DNA of 64,000 bases from Nonomuraea fuscirosea (GTDB lineage: Bacteria > Actinomycetota > Actinomycetes > Streptosporangiales > Streptosporangiaceae). Shown in pieces: positions 43,516-52,365 of this stretch. Both the position numbers and the translations under genes were made by a program. The notes beneath the pieces were generated by a model, which did no database searches, was not told where the DNA came from, and was given only the letters and a program-made list of their open reading frames with translations. Each line of letters opens with the position of its first letter. The first letter of the stretch is position 1. The DNA is taken from the NCBI RefSeq assembly GCF_003001935.1, contig NZ_PVNG01000033.1:33764-97763 (forward strand), in the 5' to 3' direction.

Positions 43516-46500
43516 GTGCGGATATCCATCTTGGGCCCCCTGGAGGTCGAGGGCGACGGAGGGCCGATCGTCGTCAAAGGGTTGCGACTGCGGGCGTTGC
43601 TGGCCGTGCTGGCGCTCGAAGCCGGGCACACCGTCACCTCCGAGCGGCTGATCGACACCCTGTGGCCGGACGATCCGCCCGTCAACGGGCCCAACGCGTT
43701 GCAGACGCTGGTCAAGCGGCTGCGGGCGGCGTTGCGGCCGTACGACGTGGTGGAGAGCAGGCCGGGTGGTTACGCGCTGAGCGTGCGGGCCGAGGATGTG
43801 GACGCGCTGCTGTTCCGGCGCACGGCGGGGGAGGGGCTGGAGCTGTGGCGGGGGCCCGCGCTGGCCGATCTGCTCGCCGTGCCCCGGCTGGCGAACGTGG
43901 CCGCCCGGCTGGAGGAGGAGCGGCTGGCCGCCGTCGAGACGCGGGCCGGGCAGCGGCTGGCAGCAGGGCTGCCGGTCGACCTGAGCGCGGAGGTGGCGGC
44001 GCACCCGCTGCGCGAGCGGCTGTGCGCGCTGGCCATGAGGGCGCTGGCCGCGTCAGGACGGCAGGCGGAAGCGCTGGAGCTGTACGAGCGGACCCGTCGG
44101 ACGCTGGCCGATGAGCTCGGGGTCGATCCGGGTGATGAGCTGCGTGCCGCTCACCTCGCCGTCGTCTCCGGAGCCGTTGTCGGGCCGTTCGGTGGTGCCG
44201 GTTGGGGAGACGTTCAGGCGAGGGCCGTCCGTGCGGGTGGCGTGGTGGGGAGTGCGGGCAACGTTCGGGTTCCGCGTACCAGGCTGATCGGGCGGGAAAC
44301 GGAGCTGGAGCAGTTGTCCGGCCTGCTCACCCAGGCCAGGCTGGTGACGCTCGTCGGGCCGGGCGGAGCGGGAAAGACCAGGCTGGCGACCGAGGTCGCG
44401 CTGCGGATGGGCGCCGGCGGGCTCGACGGTGTGTGGATGGTGGAGCTGGCCTCGGCCGGCGAGCCGGAAGACGTGGCGGGGGTGCTGCTGGGCGCGCTCG
44501 GCCTGCGGGAGGATCCCTCGCGCTACGGGGGATCAGTGGAGGAGGACCCCGTCGCGGCCGTCGCCGCGACGCTGGCGGGGCGGCGGGCACTGCTCGTTCT
44601 GGACAACTGCGAGCACCTCGTCGAGGCCGCCGCCGTGCTGGCCGAGCGGCTGCTCACGGAGTGCCCGGAGCTGCGCGTGCTGGCCACCAGCAGGGAGCCG
44701 TTGAGCGTGCCCGGCGAGCACCTGGCCCCGGTGCCGCCGCTCGAAGCGCCGCCGCTCGGCGCCGATGCCGAGGCGGCCGGCGCGTACCCGTCCGTGAGGC
44801 TGCTGCTCGACCGGGCCACCGCCGCGAGGCCGGGGTTCGCCCTCGACGCGGCGAACGTGGCCGCCGTGGTGGCGTTGTGCCGCAGGCTGGACGGGATGCC
44901 ACTGGCCATCGAACTGGCGGCGGCGCGGCTGCGGACCATGACCCCCGGGCAGCTGGCCGACCGGATCGACGACCGGTTCCGGCTGCTCACCGGCGGCAGC
45001 AGGACCGCGCTGCCGCGCCAGCAGACGCTGAGGGCCGTGGTCGAGTGGAGCTGGGAACTGCTCGACGACGAGGAACGGGCGCTGGCCGGGCGGCTGGGCG
45101 TGTTCGCGGGCGGGGCGACGCTGGAGGCCGTCGAGCAGGTGTGCGCGGGAGCGGCCGGCGTGCTGGGCGCGCTGGCGGACAAGTCGCTGGTCCAGGTCTC
45201 GTCCGAGGGTCGCTATTCGATGCTGGAGACGATCAGGGCCTACGCGCTCGAACGGCTGGAGGAGTCGGGCGAGGCGGGCGCCTACCGGCGGCGGCATGCC
45301 GCGTACCTGCGTGACCTGGTCGAGCGCGCCACCCCCGAGCTGCGGACGGACGCGCAGATCGGCTGGGTCGAGCGGTTGGCCGCCGAGCGCGACGACTTCG
45401 CCGCGGCGCTGCGCTGGGCGCTCGACGTGCGGGACACCGAGCTGGCGCTGCGGCTGTGCGCGGGGCTGAACTGGTACTGGTGGATGTGCGGCTATCGCGG
45501 GGAGAGCGCGGCGTGGGCCGCCCAGGTGCTGGAGCTGGCGGGTGACACGCCGCCGCCCGGCCTGGCCGAGGCGTACGCGGCCTGCGCGTTCGCCTGCGGC
45601 GTGGACGGGCTCGGCGAGCTGAGCGACGACAGGGACGGCCTGATCGAGCTGTGGGAGTCGACCGAGCGGCTGATCGAGGCGGCGGAGCGGGAGGGTCCCG
45701 TGCATCCGCTGCTGCGGCTGGGCCGGGCCGTCACGGCGGCCATGGCCGGGTTCGACGAGCGCGCCACCGAACTGCTCGACTCGTACGCGGCCGGCGACGA
45801 TCTCTGGCTGGCCAGTTCGGCGCTCATGGTCGGCGGCCCGGCGCGTTCCGAGGAGAAGCTGGAACGGGCGGTGGCCGGCTTCAGGAAGCTCGGCGACCGC
45901 TGGGGCCTGAACGAGGCGCTGCTGGGCCTGGCCGAGCTGCGGGCGTCCCGCGGAGCCCCGACCGATGACCTGATCGCCGGTACGCGGTCGCTGACCGGCG
46001 CGTGGGTCAGCGGCGACGAGGCGATCTACACGCTGGTCAGGCTGGCGGACCTGCGCGCCAGGGGAGGCGACCTGGACGGGGCGGGCGCGGACCTGGCCAG
46101 GGCCAGGGCGGGAGTGGACGGCGAGACGGCCGCGTACGCGCGGTTACTGCTCGGCCAGACCGAGGCCCTGCACGCCTGCCGCCGCGGAGCCGTGGACGAG
46201 GCGCTGGCCCGCTACCGGAGCCTGTTCGAGCTGCTGCCCGAGGTCGTGCCGGTCGTGCCGTTCACCGTCATGTTGCACACCTCCTACGGCCGGGCACTGG
46301 CGCTGAGCGGCGACGTGGAGGCGGCCATGGAGCAGCACCGCGCCGCCCTGAAGGCGCTCGGCCGGCGCGACCAGGACCGGCCGCTGCTGTCGGCGGTGCT
46401 GGCCGGGTTCGGGCTGGCCGAGCAGGCACGGGGCGACCAGGAGCGAGCGGCGGTGCTGTTCGGGGCCGCGGCGGCGATCGAGCTGCCCGACGACCTGCCC

Positions 46501-46617
46501 GAGACCGCCGAGGGGACGCGCGCGGCCAGGGCCGCGCTGGGCGAGGCACGTTTCGCCGAGTGCTTCGCCCACGGCGCGGCCATGTCCCAGCGGGAGCTGG
46601 CCGCGATGGTGGGCTGA
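43516..46617 (+). CDS. BTAD/AfsR-type transcriptional regulator with NB-ARC and TPR domains
   Basis: 1033 aa. Residues 1-220: winged helix (MRISILGPLEVEGDGGPIVV) and BTAD (HPLRERLCALAMRALAASGR, LADELGVDPGDELRAAH). NTPase: Walker A VGPGGAGKTRLA near residue 281 and Walker B LLVLDNCEHLVEAA. C-terminal helical repeats fill residues ~600-1030. The same architecture as the regulator at 28973-31915. GTG start at 43516. It is convergent with a DrrAB-type exporter gene. Likely controls nearby transport or secondary metabolism in response to an intracellular ligand. Confidence 0.88.
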   Translation: MRISILGPLEVEGDGGPIVVKGLRLRALLAVLALEAGHTVTSERLIDTLWPDDPPVNGPNALQTLVKRLRAALRPYDVVESRPGGYALSVRAEDVDALLFRRTAGEGLELWRGPALADLLAVPRLANVAARLEEERLAAVETRAGQRLAAGLPVDLSAEVAAHPLRERLCALAMRALAASGRQAEALELYERTRRTLADELGVDPGDELRAAHLAVVSGAVVGPFGGAGWGDVQARAVRAGGVVGSAGNVRVPRTRLIGRETELEQLSGLLTQARLVTLVGPGGAGKTRLATEVALRMGAGGLDGVWMVELASAGEPEDVAGVLLGALGLREDPSRYGGSVEEDPVAAVAATLAGRRALLVLDNCEHLVEAAAVLAERLLTECPELRVLATSREPLSVPGEHLAPVPPLEAPPLGADAEAAGAYPSVRLLLDRATAARPGFALDAANVAAVVALCRRLDGMPLAIELAAARLRTMTPGQLADRIDDRFRLLTGGSRTALPRQQTLRAVVEWSWELLDDEERALAGRLGVFAGGATLEAVEQVCAGAAGVLGALADKSLVQVSSEGRYSMLETIRAYALERLEESGEAGAYRRRHAAYLRDLVERATPELRTDAQIGWVERLAAERDDFAAALRWALDVRDTELALRLCAGLNWYWWMCGYRGESAAWAAQVLELAGDTPPPGLAEAYAACAFACGVDGLGELSDDRDGLIELWESTERLIEAAEREGPVHPLLRLGRAVTAAMAGFDERATELLDSYAAGDDLWLASSALMVGGPARSEEKLERAVAGFRKLGDRWGLNEALLGLAELRASRGAPTDDLIAGTRSLTGAWVSGDEAIYTLVRLADLRARGGDLDGAGADLARARAGVDGETAAYARLLLGQTEALHACRRGAVDEALARYRSLFELLPEVVPVVPFTVMLHTSYGRALALSGDVEAAMEQHRAALKALGRRDQDRPLLSAVLAGFGLAEQARGDQERAAVLFGAAAAIELPDDLPETAEGTRAARAALGEARFAECFAHGAAMSQRELAAMVG

Positions 46618-46720
46618 TCAGCGGATCCGCGTGTTACAGGCACGAAGGGCTGATCAGTGGATTCGCCTGTTGCAGAAACAGAGAGCTGATCAGCGGATCC
46701 GCCTGTTATAGGCGCGGAGG
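46613..46720 (-). repeat. 36-bp tandem repeat (three copies) derived from the 3' end of the ABC exporter gene
   Basis: CTGATCAG occurs at 46614, 46650 and 46686, a period of exactly 36 bp, each followed by a similar GCGGATCCGCCTGTTA stretch. Read on the minus strand the copies encode ALRAYNRRIR-stop (the real gene end), ALCFCNRRIH-stop and ALRACNTRIR-stop. The stop of the convergent regulator gene (46615-46617) falls inside the first copy. Confidence 0.92.
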
Positions 46721-48471
46721 GCGAGCGGGACGAAGAGGACGAGGAGTGCCGCCGTCCAGCCGAGCGTGATCCCCACGTCGGCCGCCTCCAGCCCGCCGCC
46801 CAGGAGCCCGCGCACGGCGCCGGCCAGGTGCGAGACCGGGTTGGCGCCCATCCACCAGCTCAGCCAGCCGGGCATGTCGCCGGCGGGCACGAAGGCGCTG
46901 CTGCCGAACGTGAGCGGCAGCAGGACGGCGGTGGCCATGCCCTGCATCGAGGTGACCGACTTGGCCACCAGCCCGATCCAGGCCGAGCCCCAGCTCAGCG
47001 CCAGGGCCATGACCAGGACGAGGCCGATCCCGGCCAGCGCGCTGAACGGATCGGTGGTGACGCGGAAGCCGACGGCGTACCCGACGGCCAGCGACATCGC
47101 GACCGTGATGAGCAACGTGAGGAGGTCGGCCAGGACGCGGCCCGTCAGCGGCGCGGACCGGGCGATCGGCATCGTCCTGAACCGGTCGAACACGCCGTTG
47201 CCGATGTCGGTGGCCAGGTTCATGCCGGTGCTGATGGTGGCCATCAGCGCCACCTGGACGAGGACGCCGGGCAGCATGTACGCCACCGCGTCCGCCCGAT
47301 CCCCGCCGGCCGCGCCGCCGAACAGGTAGACGAAGATGACGATCATGAAAACGGGCTGGAAGAGCAGTCCGGCGAACTGCCCGGGGTTGTTCTTCAGCGG
47401 GATCAGGCTGCGCCAGGCCAGCGTGAGCCCTTGGGACAGTGCGGTGATCATCGGGACTCTCCAGTCAGAATCCGGGTCTCTCCGGTCGGAGTTGGGCCCT
47501 CCAGTCAGAATCCGCGGTGTTCGGCCCTCTCCGGTCGGGGCGGGGGTCTCTTCGGCCGGGGTTCGCGGCTCTCCGGTCAGGGTGAGGAAGACGTCGTCCA
47601 GGGACGGCAGCCGCAGCGCGTGCTCGGCGAGCACCACCCCCGCGTCGTCGAGCCGCCGCAGCAGGGCGGGCGGCACGGCCAGATCGTGCACGGGGACGCT
47701 CAGCAGACCGCCGGCGGCCGGCACGCCGAGGACCCGCTCGGCCTTCTCCAGGTCGGCGGCGTGCAGCGGCCTGACGTCGAGCCGGTGCCCGCCCGCCAGC
47801 GCCTTGAGCTCGGCGGGCGTGCCCGAGGCGGCCACCCGGCCCCGGTCGATGACGAGCAGGTCGTCGGCGAGCTGGTCGGCCTCCTCCAGGTACTGGGTGG
47901 TCAGCAGCACCGTCACCCCGCTCGCGGTCAGCTCCTTGACCACCTCCCACAGCTCGCCGCGGGCGTGCGGGTCCAGGCCGGTGGTGGGCTCGTCGAGGAA
48001 CAGCACCCGCGGCTCGCCGACGAGGCTCGCGGCCAGGTCGACGCGGCGGCGCATGCCGCCCGAGTAGCCGCCGACGGGCCGGCCGGCCGCCTCCTCCAGG
48101 CCGAAGCGGGCCAGCAGTGCCGCGGCTCTGGCTCTGGCCGCCGCTCTGGACAGGCCGAGCAGGCGGCCGATGAGCAGCAGGTTCTGGGTGCCGGTGAGCT
48201 GCTCGTCCACGGAGGCGTACTGGCCGGTCAATCCGATCAGCTCGCGCACCCTGGCAGGCCGGCGGACGACGTCGTGGCCCCCGACCACGGCCCGGCCGGC
48301 GTCGGGGACGACGAGGGTGGCCAGGACGCGCACGGCGGTGGTCTTGCCCGCGCCGTTGGGCCCGAGGACGCCGAGCACCGTGCCGGTCCTGACCGCCAGG
48401 TCGACGCCGTCCAGGGCGGCCTTGCCGCCGTACCTTTTGACCAGGCCTTCGGCTTCGATCGCGTACTTCAT
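46690..48471 (-). CDS. DrrA-DrrB-type ABC exporter, ATPase and permease in one frame
   Basis: 593 aa from ATG 48471. Residues 1-310: ATPase with Walker A GPNGAGKTT, signature YSGGMRRR, Walker B VLFLDEPTTGLDP and the DrrA-type C-terminal region ending SLDDVFLTLTGEP. Residues ~310-340 are a linker with TGEGRTP/TGGPNSD-like repeats. From MITALSQGLTLAW (ATG 47451) the sequence is a complete ABC-2 permease of 253 aa with six membrane segments (NVATDIGNGVFDRFRTMPIA-like loop). DrrA and DrrB are normally separate genes. The permease ATG keeps its own GGAGAG site, so both a fusion and a free permease are possible. Confidence 0.85.
   Translation of the reverse strand: MKYAIEAEGLVKRYGGKAALDGVDLAVRTGTVLGVLGPNGAGKTTAVRVLATLVVPDAGRAVVGGHDVVRRPARVRELIGLTGQYASVDEQLTGTQNLLLIGRLLGLSRAAARARAAALLARFGLEEAAGRPVGGYSGGMRRRVDLAASLVGEPRVLFLDEPTTGLDPHARGELWEVVKELTASGVTVLLTTQYLEEADQLADDLLVIDRGRVAASGTPAELKALAGGHRLDVRPLHAADLEKAERVLGVPAAGGLLSVPVHDLAVPPALLRRLDDAGVVLAEHALRLPSLDDVFLTLTGEPRTPAEETPAPTGEGRTPRILTGGPNSDRRDPDSDWRVPMITALSQGLTLAWRSLIPLKNNPGQFAGLLFQPVFMIVIFVYLFGGAAGGDRADAVAYMLPGVLVQVALMATISTGMNLATDIGNGVFDRFRTMPIARSAPLTGRVLADLLTLLITVAMSLAVGYAVGFRVTTDPFSALAGIGLVLVMALALSWGSAWIGLVAKSVTSMQGMATAVLLPLTFGSSAFVPAGDMPGWLSWWMGANPVSHLAGAVRGLLGGGLEAADVGITLGWTAALLVLFVPLALRAYNRRIR
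47449..47464 (-). promoter_or_regulatory. Internal start and ribosome-binding site of the DrrB-like permease
   Basis: On the minus strand GGAGAG lies five bases before ATG 47451, which is in frame with the upstream ATPase. It would give a normal 253-aa DrrB-like permease, in addition to the fused product. Confidence 0.6.
47456..47582 (-). repeat. Imperfect repeats in the drrA-drrB junction
   Basis: CTCCAGTCAGAATCCG occurs at 47459 and 47499 (40 bp apart) and CTCTCCGGTCGG-like units at 47478, 47527, 47549 and 47570 (plus-strand reading). Together they form the repetitive linker that joins the ATPase and permease frames. Confidence 0.75.
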
Positions 48472-48654
48472 GCCGGTTACGGTGCCGGGCCGCGCTGGCA
48501 TCCGCCTGTTACGCACCTGTCAGCCGCTGTCAGGCCATAGCCCCGCAGATCAACACATGTCCAGAAATTTGGGCCTTTCCTACGGCAACCAACGTCATCA
48601 CTCTTCGTTCAGGCGCCGGTTGACACCCGAGCCCGAGCGCCTGGGGAGGACGAG

Positions 48655-50481
48655 GTGAAACGCCGTTTAGTCATCCTGCTGGCAGCCCTCAGCCTGGTCG
48701 GCCTGACCGGCATGACCGGGGCGGGCGCCGCCGCCGAGCCGCCGCCGAACAAGCAGTACCGGGTGGCGGGCCCGGTGAACGCGCAGCAGCGCAGCTCCGT
48801 GGCGGCGACCGGCGCCGCCATCGAAGAGGTGGCCAAGGACTCGGTCCTGGTCACGGCCACGGAAGCCGAGGTCTCCGCGATCAGGCGGCTGGGCTACCGG
48901 GTGTCGGAGGAGCCGCGCCCGACACCCCCGTCCGTCGACGGGTTTGACTTCCCGCCGGCGGACTCCGCGTACCACAACTACGCCGAGATGAACGCGGAGA
49001 TCAACGCCATCGTCGCGGCCCATCCGGGCATTGTCAGCCAGAGCAACTACGGCACCTCGTACGAGGGCAGGCAGTTGCGCCTGGTCAAGATCAGCGACAA
49101 CGTGGGCACCGACGAGAACGAGCCCGAGGTGCTGTTCACCGCGCACCAGCACGCGCGCGAGCACCTCACGGTCGAGATGGCGCTCTACATCATGCGCCTG
49201 CTGGCCGACGGCTACGGCACCGACGCGCGGATCACGAACCTGGTGAACACCAGGGAGATCTGGATCATGCCGGACCTCAACCCGGACGGCGGCGAGTACG
49301 ACATCGCCACCGGCAGCTACCGCTCCTGGCGCAAGAACCGCCAGCCCAATTCCGGCTCCTCGGCGGTCGGCACCGACCTGAACCGCAACTGGGCCTACAA
49401 CTGGGGCTGCTGCGGCGGCTCGTCCGGATCGACCTCCAGCGAGACCTACCGCGGCGCGAACGCCGAGTCGGCGCCCGAGGTCAAGGCGGCGGCCGACTGG
49501 GTACGCGGCCGGGTGGTCGGCGGCGTCCAGCAGATCAAGGCGCACATCGACTGGCACACCTACAGCGAACTCGTCCTGTGGCCCTACGGCTACACCTTCA
49601 ACGACACCGCGCCCGGCCTGACCGCGGACGACCGCAACGCCCACGCCACCCTGGGCCAGAACATGGCCTCGACCAACAGCTACACGCCGCAGCAGGCCAG
49701 CGATCTCTACATCACCGACGGCACCATCGACGACTGGCTGTGGGGCGTCTACAAGATCTTCAGCTTCACCTTCGAGATGTACCCGACCGGTTCCAGCCCC
49801 GGCTTCTACCCGCCGGACGAGCAGGTCGTGCCCCAGACGACCCGTAACAGGGAGGCGGTCCTGCGCTTCCTCGAGTACTCGGACTGCGTCTACCGCATCA
49901 TCGGCAAGGAGGCCCAGTACTGCGGCACCGGCACCCCGCCGGTGACCGTCTACTCCGACACGTTCGAGACGGCGACCGGCTGGACGGTCGACCCGAACGG
50001 CGCCGACACGGCCACCACGGGCGTGTGGGAACGCGGCGATCCCGCGGCGACCACCTCCAGCGGCGCCAAGCAGCTCGGCACCACGGTCAGCGGCACGAAC
50101 GACCTGGTCACCGGCCGCCTGGCAGGCTCGTCCGCGGGCGACTACGACATCGACGGCGGCGTCACCTCGATCCAGTCGCCACCGATCACGCTCCCCTCGA
50201 CGGGCGCGCTGAACCTGTCGCTCTCCTGGTACCTGGCGCACGGCTCGAACTCGAGCAGCGCCGACTACCTCCGGGTCCGCGTCGTGGGCAGCACCACGGC
50301 CACCGTGCTCAACCAGGCCGGCGCGGCCAGTAACCGCAACGGCGCCTGGGCCACGGCCACGGCGAGCCTGAACGCGTTCGCCGGCCAGACCGTCCGCATC
50401 GTCATCGACGCCGCCGACGCCTCGGGCGCCTCCCTGGTCGAGGCCGGCGTGGACGACGTCAGGATCACCCAGCAGCCGTAA
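48655..50481 (+). CDS. Secreted M14-family zinc carboxypeptidase
   Basis: 608 aa. Sec signal MKRRLVILLAALSLVGL with cleavage near GAGAAAE. A propeptide is followed by the M14 domain: YHNYAEMNAEINAIVAAHPG, zinc motif HQHAREH near residue 164 (HxxE), LNRNWAYNWG, HIDWHTYSELVLWPYG (third zinc ligand), and catalytic Glu in FTFEMYP. This is the carboxypeptidase T type. A C-terminal beta-sandwich (about residues 440-605) may bind substrate or the wall. GTG start with GGGGAGGACGAG upstream. Single gene with its own terminator. Confidence 0.9.
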   Translation: MKRRLVILLAALSLVGLTGMTGAGAAAEPPPNKQYRVAGPVNAQQRSSVAATGAAIEEVAKDSVLVTATEAEVSAIRRLGYRVSEEPRPTPPSVDGFDFPPADSAYHNYAEMNAEINAIVAAHPGIVSQSNYGTSYEGRQLRLVKISDNVGTDENEPEVLFTAHQHAREHLTVEMALYIMRLLADGYGTDARITNLVNTREIWIMPDLNPDGGEYDIATGSYRSWRKNRQPNSGSSAVGTDLNRNWAYNWGCCGGSSGSTSSETYRGANAESAPEVKAAADWVRGRVVGGVQQIKAHIDWHTYSELVLWPYGYTFNDTAPGLTADDRNAHATLGQNMASTNSYTPQQASDLYITDGTIDDWLWGVYKIFSFTFEMYPTGSSPGFYPPDEQVVPQTTRNREAVLRFLEYSDCVYRIIGKEAQYCGTGTPPVTVYSDTFETATGWTVDPNGADTATTGVWERGDPAATTSSGAKQLGTTVSGTNDLVTGRLAGSSAGDYDIDGGVTSIQSPPITLPSTGALNLSLSWYLAHGSNSSSADYLRVRVVGSTTATVLNQAGAASNRNGAWATATASLNAFAGQTVRIVIDAADASGASLVEAGVDDVRITQQP

Positions 50482-50514
50482 CGGAACGAGCACCCGGAGC
50501 ACCCGGCATCACCC

Positions 50515-50558
50515 ACTCCGCCGCACGGGATTTCGGTCCCGTGCGGCGGAGTCTTTTT
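50515..50558 (+). terminator. Rho-independent terminator after the carboxypeptidase gene
   Basis: ACTCCGCCGCACGGGA (50515-50530) pairs perfectly with TCCCGTGCGGCGGAGT (50537-50552), a 16-bp stem with loop TTTCGG, followed by CTTTTTGG. Confidence 0.92.
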
Positions 50559-50603
50559 GGGTCTTGTAAGGACGGACTGTCAAAGCTACGATCACGGCAA
50601 CTC

Positions 50604-50620
50604 TTAGTAAACTTTCCTAA
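50604..50620. promoter_or_regulatory. Candidate operator upstream of the chitinase array
   Basis: TTAGTAAACTTTCCTAA is an imperfect palindrome (TTAGnAAAnTTTnCTAA) in an A/T-rich patch 165 bp before the first chitinase. Similar A/T-rich palindromes occur before many secreted glycosidase genes of actinomycetes; the regulator is not identified. Confidence 0.5.
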
Positions 50621-50675
50621 AAGTAATCTTCAATCGGACAAATCCTGACATCCGCAGCAAGGTTACTCGCGCAGA

Positions 50676-50776
50676 CACCCCCCGAAAGGCCCGTGTTCAC
50701 CTCCACGGGCCGTGCCGTACGGCTTGCGCTCTCACCCCCCGGTGCAAGCCGTACGGCACGCACACCCCCCGAAGGA
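50676..50776 (+). promoter_or_regulatory. Structured 5' leader of the chitinase array
   Basis: Two successive hairpins: GGCCCGTG/CACGGGCC (50688-50695 with 50704-50711) and a 17-bp perfect stem (50711-50727 with 50744-50760). They are flanked by a direct repeat of CACCCCCCGAARG (about 50678 and 50763). The second repeat contains the GAAGGAAG ribosome-binding site, so the leader could control translation or mRNA stability. Confidence 0.6.
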
Positions 50777-50784
50777 AGAACCCC

Positions 50785-52365
50785 GTGAGATTACGCGCGA
50801 TTCTCCTGTCGCTCACCACCGCCGCACTCTGTCTCCAAGCCCTGCCGGCCCAGGCCGCCACCGCCACCGCCACCGCCACCGCCACCTTCACCAAGGTCTC
50901 CGACTGGGGCTCGGGCTTCGAGGGCAGAGTCACCGTCACCAACGGCACCACCACCCCCATGAGCGGCTGGAACGTCCAGTTCGACGTCCCCCAGGGCTTC
51001 TCGATCCCCTCCGCGTGGGACGCGGTCATGACCCGCGGCGGACAGCACTACACGTTCACCAACCCGAGCTGGGCCTCCCCGCTGGCTCCCGGCGCCAGCG
51101 TGAGCTTCGGCTTCAACGGCGCCCCCGGCAACTTCCCCGGCGTCACCGGCTGCACGCTGAACGGCGCCGCCTGCGGGGGCGGCGGCTCCACACCGGGCGC
51201 ACCGGGAGCGCCGGGCACGCCGTCGGCCACCGCGACGGCCAACTCCATCGCGCTCGGCTGGGGCGCCGCGAGCGGCACGGTGACCGGCTACCGCGTCTAC
51301 GAAGGCACGACAGTCAAGGCCACGGTCACGGGCACCAGCGCCACGATCGGCGGGCTCGGCACCTGCGAGACCCACACCTACACGGTCAAGGCGTACAACG
51401 CCCAGGGCGAGTCACCGGGACGGGACGCCACCGCCACCACCACCGGCTGCACCGGCGGCGGCGGAACCCTGCCCAAGCACTTCCTCACCGGCTACTGGCA
51501 CAACTTCGTCAACCCGGCCGTCGAGCTCAAGCTCTCCGCCGTGCCCGACGAGTACGACCTCATCGCGGTCGCGTTCGGCGAGGCCACCGCGACGGCGGGA
51601 GAGGTCGTCTTCTCCGTCGACCCGGGGCTGGCCTCAGCGGTCGGCGGCTACACCGACGCCCAGTTCAAGGCCGACGTGCAGGCCCTGCACCAGCGCGGCA
51701 AGAAGGTCATCCTCTCGGTCGGCGGCGAGGCCGGGCGCGTGCAGGTGGCCGACGCGGCGGCGGCGACCAGGTTCGCCGACACCGTGTACGCGATCATGCG
51801 CTCGTACGGCTTCGACGGCGTGGACATCGACCTGGAGAACGGCCTCAACGCCACCTACATGGCCCAGGCCCTGCGGTCGCTGCGCGCCAAGGCCGGCGCC
51901 GACCTGATCATCACGATGGCTCCGCAGACCATCGACATGCAGACGACCGGGATGGAGTACTTCAAGCTCGCCCTGTCCATCAAGGACATCCTCACGGTCG
52001 TCCACACCCAGTTCTACAACTCCGGCTCCATGCTCGGCTGCGACCAGGCCCAGGCGTACGGGCAGGGCTCGGTCAACTTCATGACCGCGCTGGCCTGCAT
52101 CCAGCTGGAGAACGGCCTGCGCCCCGACCAGGTCTCGCTCGGCCTGCCCGCCGGGCCCGGCGCCGCGGGCGGCGGCATCGTCTCCCCGTCGCTCGTCAAC
52201 CAGGCGCTCGACTGCCTGGCCAAGCGCACCAGTTGCGGGACCTTCGTGCCACCGCGCGCCTACCCCGGCATCAGGGGCGCGATGACCTGGTCCATCAACT
52301 GGGACGCCAGCAACAACTGGAACTTCTCCCGCACCGTCAAGCCCCACCTCCAGGGAATGCCATGA
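50785..52365 (+). CDS. Secreted GH18 chitinase, CBM2-FnIII-GH18
   Basis: 526 aa. Signal peptide (MRLRAILLSLTTAALCLQAL, cleavage after AQA), a short ATATAT stretch, then a CBM2 (residues ~33-130: WGSGFEGRVTVTNGTTTPMS, ending in Cys), an FnIII domain (~138-225) and a GH18 barrel (~231-524). The catalytic DxxDxDxE is FDGVDIDLEN with Glu near 351. Glycine/proline-rich linkers separate the modules. It binds and hydrolyses chitin outside the cell. GTG start with GAAGGAAG upstream. It overlaps the second chitinase by 4 bp (ATGA). Confidence 0.93.
   Translation: MRLRAILLSLTTAALCLQALPAQAATATATATATFTKVSDWGSGFEGRVTVTNGTTTPMSGWNVQFDVPQGFSIPSAWDAVMTRGGQHYTFTNPSWASPLAPGASVSFGFNGAPGNFPGVTGCTLNGAACGGGGSTPGAPGAPGTPSATATANSIALGWGAASGTVTGYRVYEGTTVKATVTGTSATIGGLGTCETHTYTVKAYNAQGESPGRDATATTTGCTGGGGTLPKHFLTGYWHNFVNPAVELKLSAVPDEYDLIAVAFGEATATAGEVVFSVDPGLASAVGGYTDAQFKADVQALHQRGKKVILSVGGEAGRVQVADAAAATRFADTVYAIMRSYGFDGVDIDLENGLNATYMAQALRSLRAKAGADLIITMAPQTIDMQTTGMEYFKLALSIKDILTVVHTQFYNSGSMLGCDQAQAYGQGSVNFMTALACIQLENGLRPDQVSLGLPAGPGAAGGGIVSPSLVNQALDCLAKRTSCGTFVPPRAYPGIRGAMTWSINWDASNNWNFSRTVKPHLQGMP
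50857..50886 (+). repeat. GCCACC hexanucleotide repeat after the chitinase signal peptide
   Basis: Five perfect GCCACC copies encode Ala-Thr repeats at the signal-peptidase cleavage region. Confidence 0.85.

Noticed and set aside
46613..46720. CRISPR-like array
   Set aside because: The 36-bp units are contiguous, with no unique spacers and no cas genes; they encode diverged copies of a gene's tail.
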